Source: an uncultured Traorella sp. (GTDB lineage: Bacteria > Bacillota_I > Bacilli_A > Erysipelotrichales > Erysipelotrichaceae). Taken from it: DNA of 9,298 nucleotides. Both the position numbers and the translations under genes were made by a program. Location: the NCBI GenBank assembly GCA_945919165.1, contig CAMEIZ010000068.1:1-9298 (forward strand), read 5' to 3'. Of the stretch, positions 1 through 5,418 are shown one piece after another; within the stretch, counting starts at the first letter, position 1; each line of letters starts with the position of its first letter. The notes under the pieces are model-generated. The model made no database searches, was not told the origin of the DNA, and worked only from the letters and a program-made list of their open reading frames with translations.

Positions 1-264
1 GTTAGAATAACAAAAAATATCAATTAAATTCTTTTGAATTACTTCTATAATTTCTAATAACGTCATTTCTAATTTTATATGTTGCATTAATCCATTAGAC
101 ATACCAAAAAAATATACTGCTAAAATTTGTCTTTCTAACTCTGTAGTTTCTTCAAATGGTGTATTTGTTTCTTTACTATATAAGCTGATGAATTCTGTTC
201 CCATTATTTTATTTAATGTTTCAAATGTGTTATCAAATTTTCTAAATTTATCAAATATCTTCAT
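1..264 (-). CDS. Imm48-like immunity protein, 3' end cut by window edge
   Basis: Translating the minus strand from the ATG at 264-262 gives 88 codons without a stop, so the gene continues past the left edge. A good ribosome binding site (AAGGAG) lies six bases upstream of the ATG. The protein starts MKIFDKFRKFDNTFETLNK and contains a TELERQILAVYFFGM stretch, mostly helical and without signal peptide or membrane segment, so it should be cytoplasmic. From memory this pattern (short N-terminal helix, FE-TTELERQ, YFFGM-NGL) resembles the Imm48 family of immunity proteins from polymorphic toxin systems; I cannot confirm it by search. It lies 60 bp downstream of the ankyrin gene on the same strand with no strong terminator between them, so the two are probably co-transcribed. 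Which toxin it would neutralise is not visible here. The reading frame is secure; the family call is moderate. Confidence 0.6.
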   Translation of the reverse strand, partial: MKIFDKFRKFDNTFETLNKIMGTEFISLYSKETNTPFEETTELERQILAVYFFGMSNGLMQHIKLEMTLLEIIEVIQKNLIDIFCYSN

Positions 265-324
265 TTTTAATCTCCTTCACAAACTGGAATTTACGTTGCC
301 CTCTAAATCTCTTCAGACTAAAAA

Positions 325-1383
325 TTATCTTTCATAATTAACTTCACTGAGTGAAATGGGTTCTGGGTTAGCCAAAACCCATTTCACTATAATTTCTGTT
401 AATCGATATAAAGTATTTTTATCCGTAGATACCGTAATATGCTTTGTAATGCAAGTCGCTTCTTCTATGAGTTTCGTCTCCATTCCCTTATTAAGATTCA
501 AAAATCCACTTAATGTATGAAGCATCTCTATATAGTCATCATCCCAATTGATACCACCATTATCAAGTATTTCGTGAGTAACTCTACCAACAATACGAAG
601 CATCTCTCCCTGTATGGTTTGTGCTTTTCCCTTCCCCGGAACCAACATATTCCACAATTCATCGTACTGTTCCTGCCATCTTTTTCCTTTTACAGATATT
701 TGTGTTATACCATTATGCATTGTTCTTCGTGCTACAGGCGCAACATCAAATAATTCATACAGTTCATCAAGTGTTGCACTGAGTTCATCCACAATATCTT
801 TGCTTATGTTGTCTCTAAAAAACTCAAATCTTTCACCTATCTTTTGAACATATCCGATTGTTTTATCAGTTATCAGTGCACCTGCATTTAGCAACATTTT
901 TGAAATAGCAAGCGCTTTAGGAATATAGATATTATCACAATGCGCCAAGGTTGTATCTAATAGTGTTTTTCCGTCAATATCACCTGATACATTTATTGAA
1001 GCATTTTCATCCAGCAAATTTTTAACAGCTTCCGCATCTAGTGTAGAACATGCTTTTGTCAATGCACTTCCTCTGTAAAAAACAGCAATATAATCAATGT
1101 CCGCTCCATTTTTTAGAAGGCATTTCAAGTTCTCTTTATTTGCTGCATGAAAAGCAACTGGTGGATAACCAAATCCACAATCCCCATTTACTTCTAACCC
1201 ATTATCAATTAAAAATTGAATATGTTTGGGCGTTAAGTTCCGATATGAAAAAGCGTTACACGTAGTCTTTCCTCTACCAGTAGCTGTTATTTCACATTTT
1301 TCAAATACACTTCTGAATGCCTCAAAATCACCACTGTCAATTATTTCTTGAAAATCATCCACTAATTTCTTTTTCTTTGGCAT
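325..1383 (-). CDS. Ankyrin-repeat protein with conserved C-terminal domain, putative immunity protein
   Basis: This is a 352-residue soluble protein. I chose the ATG at 1383 (MPKKKK) because AAGGAG lies five to six bases upstream; a GTG fifteen bases earlier would place that ribosome binding site inside the gene. Residues about 10-175 carry degenerate ankyrin repeats, visible as TPKHIQFLIDNGLEVN, ENLKCLLKNGADID, EAVKNLLDENASIN and ISKMLLNAGA. The C-terminal part (about 220-352) has a pattern I recall from bacterial ankyrin and immunity-type proteins: LW-LVP-GKAQT-QGE-LR (about 244-263), followed by NGG-NWDDDY (about 275-284). No signal peptide or transmembrane segment is seen. Ankyrin proteins next to Imm-family genes often act as immunity or accessory proteins of contact-dependent or secreted toxins; that role is inferred. 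The last codons contain a 13-bp perfect inverted repeat. Confidence 0.85.
   Translation of the reverse strand: MPKKKKLVDDFQEIIDSGDFEAFRSVFEKCEITATGRGKTTCNAFSYRNLTPKHIQFLIDNGLEVNGDCGFGYPPVAFHAANKENLKCLLKNGADIDYIAVFYRGSALTKACSTLDAEAVKNLLDENASINVSGDIDGKTLLDTTLAHCDNIYIPKALAISKMLLNAGALITDKTIGYVQKIGERFEFFRDNISKDIVDELSATLDELYELFDVAPVARRTMHNGITQISVKGKRWQEQYDELWNMLVPGKGKAQTIQGEMLRIVGRVTHEILDNGGINWDDDYIEMLHTLSGFLNLNKGMETKLIEEATCITKHITVSTDKNTLYRLTEIIVKWVLANPEPISLSEVNYER
350..388 (-). repeat. 13-bp perfect inverted repeat inside the 3' end of the ankyrin gene
   Basis: AGTGAAATGGGTT (350-362) and AACCCATTTCACT (376-388) are exact reverse complements separated by 13 bases, so the mRNA can form a strong stem shortly before the stop codon. 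No U tract follows on the minus strand, so it is not a standard intrinsic terminator. A shorter palindrome, TTCACT-G-AGTGAA (343-355), overlaps its left arm. Confidence 0.7.
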
Positions 1384-1481
1384 TATGTTCTCCTTCACTT
1401 AAAACACTGAACTCAGTGCGTAAAATTCCGATTTATAGGTCTTTTGGTCCCATGCTATTACATAATAGGGAAAGATACAAG

Positions 1482-1515
1482 AACAGTCACAGAAGAACAA
1501 ACTGCTGTGACTGTT
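1482..1515. repeat. 11-bp inverted repeat downstream of the msrC-like gene, possible terminator
   Basis: AACAGTCACAG (1482-1492) and CTGTGACTGTT (1505-1515) pair perfectly around a 12-base loop. It lies about 40 bases past the stop codon of the sulfoxide reductase gene and before the ankyrin gene, which is where a terminator is expected. The run after the stem on the minus strand (CTTGTATCTTT) is only weakly T-rich, so termination is plausible but not certain. The rest of the 1384-1552 gap holds a small palindrome, CACTGA-AC-TCAGTG (1405-1418), in the presumed 5' leader of the ankyrin gene; I found no convincing promoter there. Confidence 0.5.
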
Positions 1516-1552
1516 AACTGTCTTATGAACGCTGTCCTTAATGAGCACTTTT

Positions 1553-1990
1553 TTAAAACAATGTGGAAATATATTCACTAACCTCTTCAAGTATTCTTTC
1601 ATCATTCTGAGTGAAGCGTTTAAAATGCGGTGAATCAATATCTAATACAGCCATCACTTCGCCATTTTTAAATAACGGCAGAACGATTTCACTATTTGAG
1701 GCACTGTCACAGGCAATATGGCCTGGAAACTGATGAACATCTTCAATTCTTTGAATCTTTTTTTCTTTGACACAAGTACCGCAGACACCCTTTCCAATAG
1801 GGATTCGAATACAGGCTGGTTTTCCCTGAAAAGGTCCTAACACAAGTTCTCCATCTTTCATGATATAGAAACCTACCCAGTTGATGCGATCCATGTTTTC
1901 ATTGAGACAGGCTGAAATATTAGCAAGATTGGCAATCAGATCATGTTCATTTTCACATAGTGCTTTGATTTGTTCAAGAAGTATATTCAG
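1553..1990 (-). CDS. msrC: Free methionine-(R)-sulfoxide reductase (GAF domain), start uncertain
   Basis: The enzyme reduces free L-methionine-(R)-S-oxide in the cytoplasm and helps repair oxidative damage. The GAF-type fRMsr signature is clear: INWVGFY, LVLGPFQGKPACIRIP, GKGVCGT, RIEDVH, GHIACDSASNSEIVLPL and VLDIDS. The three cysteines known from E. coli fRMsr (C84, C94, C118) are kept with the same spacing (10 and 24 residues), in PAC, GVCGT and HIAC. The open frame continues upstream of the first ATG (1894) with clearly homologous sequence, LEQIKALCENEHDLIANLA, so a 113-residue product from that ATG would lack the normal N-terminal helix. The first codon where family similarity begins is a CTG at 1990-1988 (about 145 residues, near the usual length), but no ATG, GTG or TTG with a ribosome binding site exists there. 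Either the start is unusual or the gene is 5'-damaged. Function is confident; the start is not. Confidence 0.85.
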   Translation of the reverse strand: MNILLEQIKALCENEHDLIANLANISACLNENMDRINWVGFYIMKDGELVLGPFQGKPACIRIPIGKGVCGTCVKEKKIQRIEDVHQFPGHIACDSASNSEIVLPLFKNGEVMAVLDIDSPHFKRFTQNDERILEEVSEYISTLF

Positions 1991-1996
1991 AGAAGT

Positions 1997-2025
1997 ATTA
2001 TAAGAAAACCAGTAAAAAAGTTCAA
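1997..2025 (-). promoter_or_regulatory. Sigma-A-type promoter of the msrC-like gene
   Basis: On the minus strand TTGAAC (2025-2020) and a perfect TATAAT (2002-1997) are separated by exactly 17 bases. Transcription would begin around 1990, almost on the CTG where fRMsr homology starts, leaving essentially no 5' leader. The -35 box lies just beyond the U tract of the preceding terminator. Confidence 0.65.
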
Positions 2026-2026
2026 T

Positions 2027-2048
2027 AAAAAGATGGATTTCTCCATCT
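2027..2048 (-). terminator. Intrinsic terminator of the CotF-like gene pair
   Basis: On the minus strand AGATGGA-GAAA-TCCATCT forms a 7-bp stem with a GNRA-type tetraloop followed at once by T residues. The stem begins inside the TAG stop codon of the upstream gene. Confidence 0.7.
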
Positions 2049-2313
2049 ATTTCATTTCATTTACGGTTTTTCTGAGATTTTTGGCAGTTTTATCAATTGA
2101 ACTTTTTGTCTGTGCTGAAACACTCATCCAGTTTTCTTCAATCATCTTATCATAAAGACTTCGTTGTATACGCGTAAGCTCTTCAAAGAGCTGGTTGGCT
2201 TGTTCAAACAATTCCGGTGTGCCAGCCTCTTCAGCAAAATAAGCAGCCATAATACGCAGATGTTTGAATGATATAAGCGCACAGTTGATAATTTGTTCAT
2301 CTGTAAAATTCAT
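2047..2313 (-). CDS. CotF-like spore coat protein, small
   Basis: This 88-residue, helix-rich protein has the outline of the Coat_F (CotF-like) family: an N-terminal LTD/FTDEQ-like start (FTDEQIINCALISFKHL), a middle helix with acidic residues (AEEAGTPELFEQ), and a helix ending in an aromatic turn (RIQRSLYDKMIEENW) where CotF proteins usually have a GWY. The basic C-terminal tail is KTAKNLRKTVNEMK. It starts directly after the TAA of the upstream gene, whose last codons supply the ribosome binding site (GGAGGAAG), so translation is probably coupled. Being a coat protein is inferred from the family; it implies a sporulating host. The stop codon runs into a terminator. Moderate confidence in function, high in being a real gene. 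Confidence 0.75.
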   Translation of the reverse strand: MNFTDEQIINCALISFKHLRIMAAYFAEEAGTPELFEQANQLFEELTRIQRSLYDKMIEENWMSVSAQTKSSIDKTAKNLRKTVNEMK

Positions 2314-2502
2314 TTAGGCTTCCTCCATAATTTCTGTGAGTTCTTCTGCTTGATTTTTAAGCTCTTTGCAGATATCTTCTAAAAATGTTTTTAGATTTTC
2401 ATCACTTAGCTGTTCTATTTCCAGCTTAGTTTTTTTGTAGATGAGCATTGCGGCGGTAACAATATCTTCCATGTAAAGACAGTCTTTTGGTGTTAAGGTC
2501 AT
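2314..2502 (-). CDS. CotF-like or related small helical protein
   Basis: A 62-residue protein starts at an ATG with a strong ribosome binding site (AAGGAGG, spacer about seven). It opens with LTPKDCLYMEDIVTAAML and continues as acidic helices to the end (ELKNQAEELTEIMEEA). The LTPKD start and two-helix pattern resemble the first half of Coat_F proteins and its downstream partner, so the two genes may encode a matched pair. No signal peptide or membrane segment is seen. It is the first gene of a two-gene unit, divergent from the ntdP-like gene; a sporulation-sigma promoter would be expected upstream. The only candidate I see is CATATTATT (2532-2524), one mismatch from the SigE/SigK -10 pattern, with no convincing -35. 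Confidence 0.65.
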   Translation of the reverse strand: MTLTPKDCLYMEDIVTAAMLIYKKTKLEIEQLSDENLKTFLEDICKELKNQAEELTEIMEEA

Positions 2503-2552
2503 TTTAATAGCCTCCTTTTCATGAATAATATGGCCTTGTATAAAAAAGATTA

Positions 2553-2581
2553 TTCAAAATAGTGATAATTTTGTGTATAAT
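2553..2581 (+). promoter_or_regulatory. Promoter of the ntdP-GH13-regulator-ATPase operon
   Basis: TTCAAA (2553-2558) and a perfect TATAAT (2576-2581) are separated by 17 bases. It lies 22 bases before the ntdP start codon and is the only clear plus-strand promoter ahead of the four genes up to 6510. Confidence 0.65.
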
Positions 2582-2603
2582 AGAAAAAGTTAGGAGTGAG
2601 GCT

Positions 2604-3134
2604 ATGCTTCCAAAAGAAAATGAAATGATTTATATCCAGAGCTTTAAGCATGACGGCTCACTACACCGTACATGGGCAAAAGGCTATGTCATTGAAGCAA
2701 ACAATCAAAGAATTGTCTGTGTGACTAATAAAACATGGGTCAGTGAAAGTGATGGCAGAAAGTGGATTACAAGAGAACCGGCTATTTGTTTCTTCTATCC
2801 GGATAAATGGTACAATGTGATCAGCATGATCCGAAAAACGGGTATATTCTATTATGTGAATATTGCTTCTCCAAGTATATATGATGGAGAAAGTCTAAAA
2901 AATATTGATTATGATTTGGATGTGAAAGTAAACCCTCAGATGGAATGTATGATTCTTGATGAAGATGAATATGATCAGCATGGATTTGAAATGGGTTATT
3001 CAGAAGAACTAAAAAAAGCCATTGAAAAAGGAATGAACCAGGTGCTGGATTGCATTGAAAAGGAAAACAGTCCTTTTGATCATGATGAAGTGTTACGGAT
3101 ATATAATGAATATCTAAAACGGGTACAGCTGTAA
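2604..3134 (+). CDS. ntdP: Nucleoside tri/diphosphate phosphatase, DUF402 family
   Basis: This 176-residue protein strongly resembles S. aureus Ntdp and B. subtilis YgaC, cytoplasmic metal-dependent phosphatases acting on nucleoside tri- and diphosphates. The ATG at 2604 is preferred over an upstream in-frame GTG (2562) because AGGAG (2592-2596) lies seven bases before it and the GTG falls inside the promoter. Conserved segments are IQSFKHDGSLHRTW (R22 matching the family's catalytic arginine R26), SDGRKWITREPAICFF, YYVNIASP (N86), IDYDLDVKV (D102, D104, D106) and ILDEDEYDQH (D119 and following acids), which match the metal-binding set recalled for Ntdp with a constant offset of four residues. 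No residue of that set is missing. Only 16 bases separate it from the GH13 gene, with no terminator, so the two should share an mRNA. Confidence 0.93.
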   Translation: MLPKENEMIYIQSFKHDGSLHRTWAKGYVIEANNQRIVCVTNKTWVSESDGRKWITREPAICFFYPDKWYNVISMIRKTGIFYYVNIASPSIYDGESLKNIDYDLDVKVNPQMECMILDEDEYDQHGFEMGYSEELKKAIEKGMNQVLDCIEKENSPFDHDEVLRIYNEYLKRVQL

Positions 3135-3150
3135 AAAAGGGGGAATCAAA

Positions 3151-4806
3151 ATGAATTGGAAAGAAGCTATAGGGTATGAAATCTATCCTGCCTCTTTTTA
3201 TGATTCCAATCAGGATGGACTAGGAGATTTACAGGGTATTATTCAAAAACTTGATTATTTGGAAAAACTCGGCGTTAATCTTTTATGGATCACCCCTTTT
3301 TTTAAATCGCCAATGGATGATAATGGCTATGATATTTCAGACTATATGCAGGTTGATCCTAGATTTGGTACCAATGAAGATCTGGATGAACTGTTAAAAC
3401 AAGCCCATCTTCGTGGGATGTTTGTCTTATTTGATTTTGTGATGAATCATACTTCAGATGAACACTATTGGTTTACTGAAGCAAAAAAATCAAAAAACAA
3501 TCCGTATCATGATTATTATATCTGGCGTGATGAACCAAACAACTGGTCTTCTTTTTTTAGTGAAAGTGCCTGGACATATGTTAGTGAAGTAGATCAGTAT
3601 TATTTGCATATATTTTCAAAAAAAATGCCTGATTTAAACTGGCAGAATGAAAAAGTCCGCAGCAGTATGTATAAAATTGCACGTTATTGGCTAGATCGAG
3701 GAGTAGATGGCTTTCGTTTGGATGCCATTGCGCATTTAGCCAAGGATACTAGTTTTTGTGACAGTGATCAGCCAGTTAATGAAAAGGGAATTGCTTATGA
3801 TACGGATAAGTTTTCAAACCGTTCTGAGCTTTTTGATTATTTGGCAGAATTTAAAGAAAAAGTATTAAATCATTATGATGTTTTAACCATTGGTGAGGTT
3901 GGCGGATGTGCCAGTACAATGGATGCTTTAAAATATACGGAATATGGAAAAGGCAGTCTGAACATGGTTTTTAATTTTGATACCTGCTGGGAAAATGGGG
4001 CATATGGAAGTGATGAAAAAGAGGATGATGAAATCATTACCCAAGTAGTCAATATGAAGAAGCTGTTTAAGAAGTGGTATGAGGCTTATGATCAGAAAAG
4101 CTGGATGCCGCTATATTGGCTGAATCATGATCATCCAAGAGTTGTCTCTCAATATGGAAGTATCAAATATCGTAAGGAAAGCGCAAAAATGCTTTGTACG
4201 ACACTTTTGTTTATGTATGGTACACCCTTTATTTATAATGGGGAAGAAATCGGCATGAGCAATGTTGATTATACACGGATTGAAGATTTTAAAGATGTCA
4301 GTGCTCAGAATTATTATCACTCAAGAAAAAATACCCTGAGTGAAGAAAAAATACTGCGTTTTCTGCGCCGTACTTCAAGAGTAAACGCCAGAACACCCAT
4401 GCAGTGGGATGATAGTCAAAATGCCGGTTTTTCAAAAACAAATCCGTATATGAAAGTAAATGGGAACTATCATGAAGTGAATGTGAAAGAGCAGGAAAAA
4501 GATGAAGACTCTATTTTGAATTATTATCGAAAAGCTATTTCATTAAGAAAAAATGAATTAAAAAAGGAAGCGGTTTACGGCAGCTTTGAACTTATTGATG
4601 AAGAACATCTAGATGTATTTGCCTATATGAAGAAAAAGGAAAAAACCATTGCCGTAATTTCAAATTTTAGGGATCAGTTGATTGATTTTTCGTTTCCTTA
4701 TCAGATTTTAACACTCTATCTGCATAATTATCCTGATCTTTGTTTTATAGACCATACACTTCATTTAAGACCATATGAGTGTTTGTTAGTGGAGATAGAT
4801 GTATGA
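3151..4806 (+). CDS. GH13 alpha-glucosidase (oligo-1,6-glucosidase type)
   Basis: A 551-residue glycoside hydrolase of family 13 hydrolyses alpha-glucosidic bonds in short maltodextrins or isomalto-oligosaccharides. There is no signal peptide, so it acts in the cytoplasm on imported sugar. The four GH13 regions are intact: DFVMNHTSD (about 95-103), GFRLDAIAH with nucleophile D191, TIGEVGG with acid/base E249, and LNHDHPR with H326 and D327. The region V motif MPDLNW is close to the QPDLN of the oligo-1,6-glucosidase group. Asp/Ca-site sequence DSNQDGLGD and the start KEAIGYEIYPASF are typical. An Ala follows the nucleophile where oligo-1,6-glucosidases usually have Val, which in the family tends to go with alpha-1,4 preference, so linkage specificity is open. 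A trehalose-6-phosphate hydrolase is less likely beside an ABC importer. GGGGG-type ribosome binding site nine bases upstream. Confidence 0.92.
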   Translation: MNWKEAIGYEIYPASFYDSNQDGLGDLQGIIQKLDYLEKLGVNLLWITPFFKSPMDDNGYDISDYMQVDPRFGTNEDLDELLKQAHLRGMFVLFDFVMNHTSDEHYWFTEAKKSKNNPYHDYYIWRDEPNNWSSFFSESAWTYVSEVDQYYLHIFSKKMPDLNWQNEKVRSSMYKIARYWLDRGVDGFRLDAIAHLAKDTSFCDSDQPVNEKGIAYDTDKFSNRSELFDYLAEFKEKVLNHYDVLTIGEVGGCASTMDALKYTEYGKGSLNMVFNFDTCWENGAYGSDEKEDDEIITQVVNMKKLFKKWYEAYDQKSWMPLYWLNHDHPRVVSQYGSIKYRKESAKMLCTTLLFMYGTPFIYNGEEIGMSNVDYTRIEDFKDVSAQNYYHSRKNTLSEEKILRFLRRTSRVNARTPMQWDDSQNAGFSKTNPYMKVNGNYHEVNVKEQEKDEDSILNYYRKAISLRKNELKKEAVYGSFELIDEEHLDVFAYMKKKEKTIAVISNFRDQLIDFSFPYQILTLYLHNYPDLCFIDHTLHLRPYECLLVEIDV

Positions 4807-5366
4807 AATACTATTATTATCAGATATCTAAGGCAAACGGTGAAATACAGCTTTTAGAATTCTTAAAAGAAAATTATCGAAAAGAGTTTTCACATACTAA
4901 AATTAATGATACGACAGGTATTCTGTTAGCTGAAGATGATTTCTTTGATTTTATGGATACCATTCTGTCTTTGTTTATTCATGATTTTGGGATGAGCCTT
5001 ACTATTGTCGCAAGTTATGAGGAAAGTGATACAGCCTTATTTTTTCTCTATAAAGCAACGTCTTTATGTTATGAGAAATGTTCTTATCTCTGCGATGTTT
5101 TGTTGATGTGCATTCTGCATCAGCAGGATGTGAAAAAGTATCTGATCAAACAATTTGGTCATCTTGATCATGATGAACTTCTTTGTGCATTGATGTATAT
5201 CAACTGTGGTATGAATGTATCGCGAGCTGCTGATAAATTGTATATTCATCGCAATACGTTTACTTATCGGTTGAACAAATTTATCACATCTACTTCTTTG
5301 GATATTCGTGATTTTCATAATGCGATGTATTTTTATTATGCGATGCAGCTTTTAATTTGTGCATAG
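4803..5366 (+). CDS. PucR/CdaR-type HTH_30 transcriptional regulator, small
   Basis: A 187-residue protein whose ATG overlaps the GH13 stop codon (ATGA), with GGAG (4791-4794) properly placed; this start is better than an in-frame ATG at 4779, which has no such site. The C-terminal 55 residues carry the HTH_30 pattern of PucR, CdaR and sugar-diacid regulators: MNVSRAADKLYIHRNTFTYRLNKF, then a short helix and FHNAMYFYYAMQLL. The N-terminal about 125 residues are helical-looking with several aromatic and acidic residues; I recognise no GAF, sugar-diacid or PurC domain, and the protein is much shorter than usual PucR members. It sits between the hydrolase and the ABC ATPase, so it probably controls this maltodextrin locus, perhaps sensing a sugar or a partner protein. 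DNA binding is well supported, the signal is not. Confidence 0.8.
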   Translation: MKYYYYQISKANGEIQLLEFLKENYRKEFSHTKINDTTGILLAEDDFFDFMDTILSLFIHDFGMSLTIVASYEESDTALFFLYKATSLCYEKCSYLCDVLLMCILHQQDVKKYLIKQFGHLDHDELLCALMYINCGMNVSRAADKLYIHRNTFTYRLNKFITSTSLDIRDFHNAMYFYYAMQLLICA

Positions 5367-5373
5367 TGCACAA
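5357..5373. promoter_or_regulatory. 17-bp palindrome over the regulator's stop codon
   Basis: TTGTGCA-TAG-TGCACAA has 7-bp perfect arms around the stop codon of the HTH_30 gene and lies 45 bases before the ATPase start. It could be an operator for the adjacent regulator or a small hairpin. No T tract follows, so it is not a standard terminator. An extended -10 (TGATATAGT, 5392-5400) lies just downstream, but transcription from it would begin in the ribosome binding site. Confidence 0.5.
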
Positions 5374-5418
5374 GTAATTGAAATGACTCTGTGATATAGT
5401 ACCTATGGAGGGTACAAT

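Noticed and set aside
318..337. AT-only hairpin at the ankyrin stop codon as a terminator
   Set aside because: The stem is six A-T pairs with a short T run; too weak to call, and the next gene starts 60 bp on with its own ribosome binding site.
1399..1638. Open frame of 79 codons on the minus strand between msrC and the ankyrin gene
   Set aside because: It overlaps the end of msrC in another frame, spans the 11-bp hairpin and has no family resemblance; it is chance coding.
2562..2603. Upstream in-frame GTG start for the ntdP gene
   Set aside because: It lies inside the promoter -10 region and has no ribosome binding site, whereas the ATG at 2604 has AGGAG at good spacing and fits the family N-terminus.
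4779..4802. Upstream ATG for the HTH_30 regulator
   Set aside because: No ribosome binding site; the ATG at 4803 has GGAG at the right distance and gives the common ATGA overlap.
5378..5400. Promoter TTGAAA with TATAGT before the ATPase gene
   Set aside because: The boxes are only 11 bases apart, and the predicted RNA start from the extended -10 falls in the ribosome binding site.
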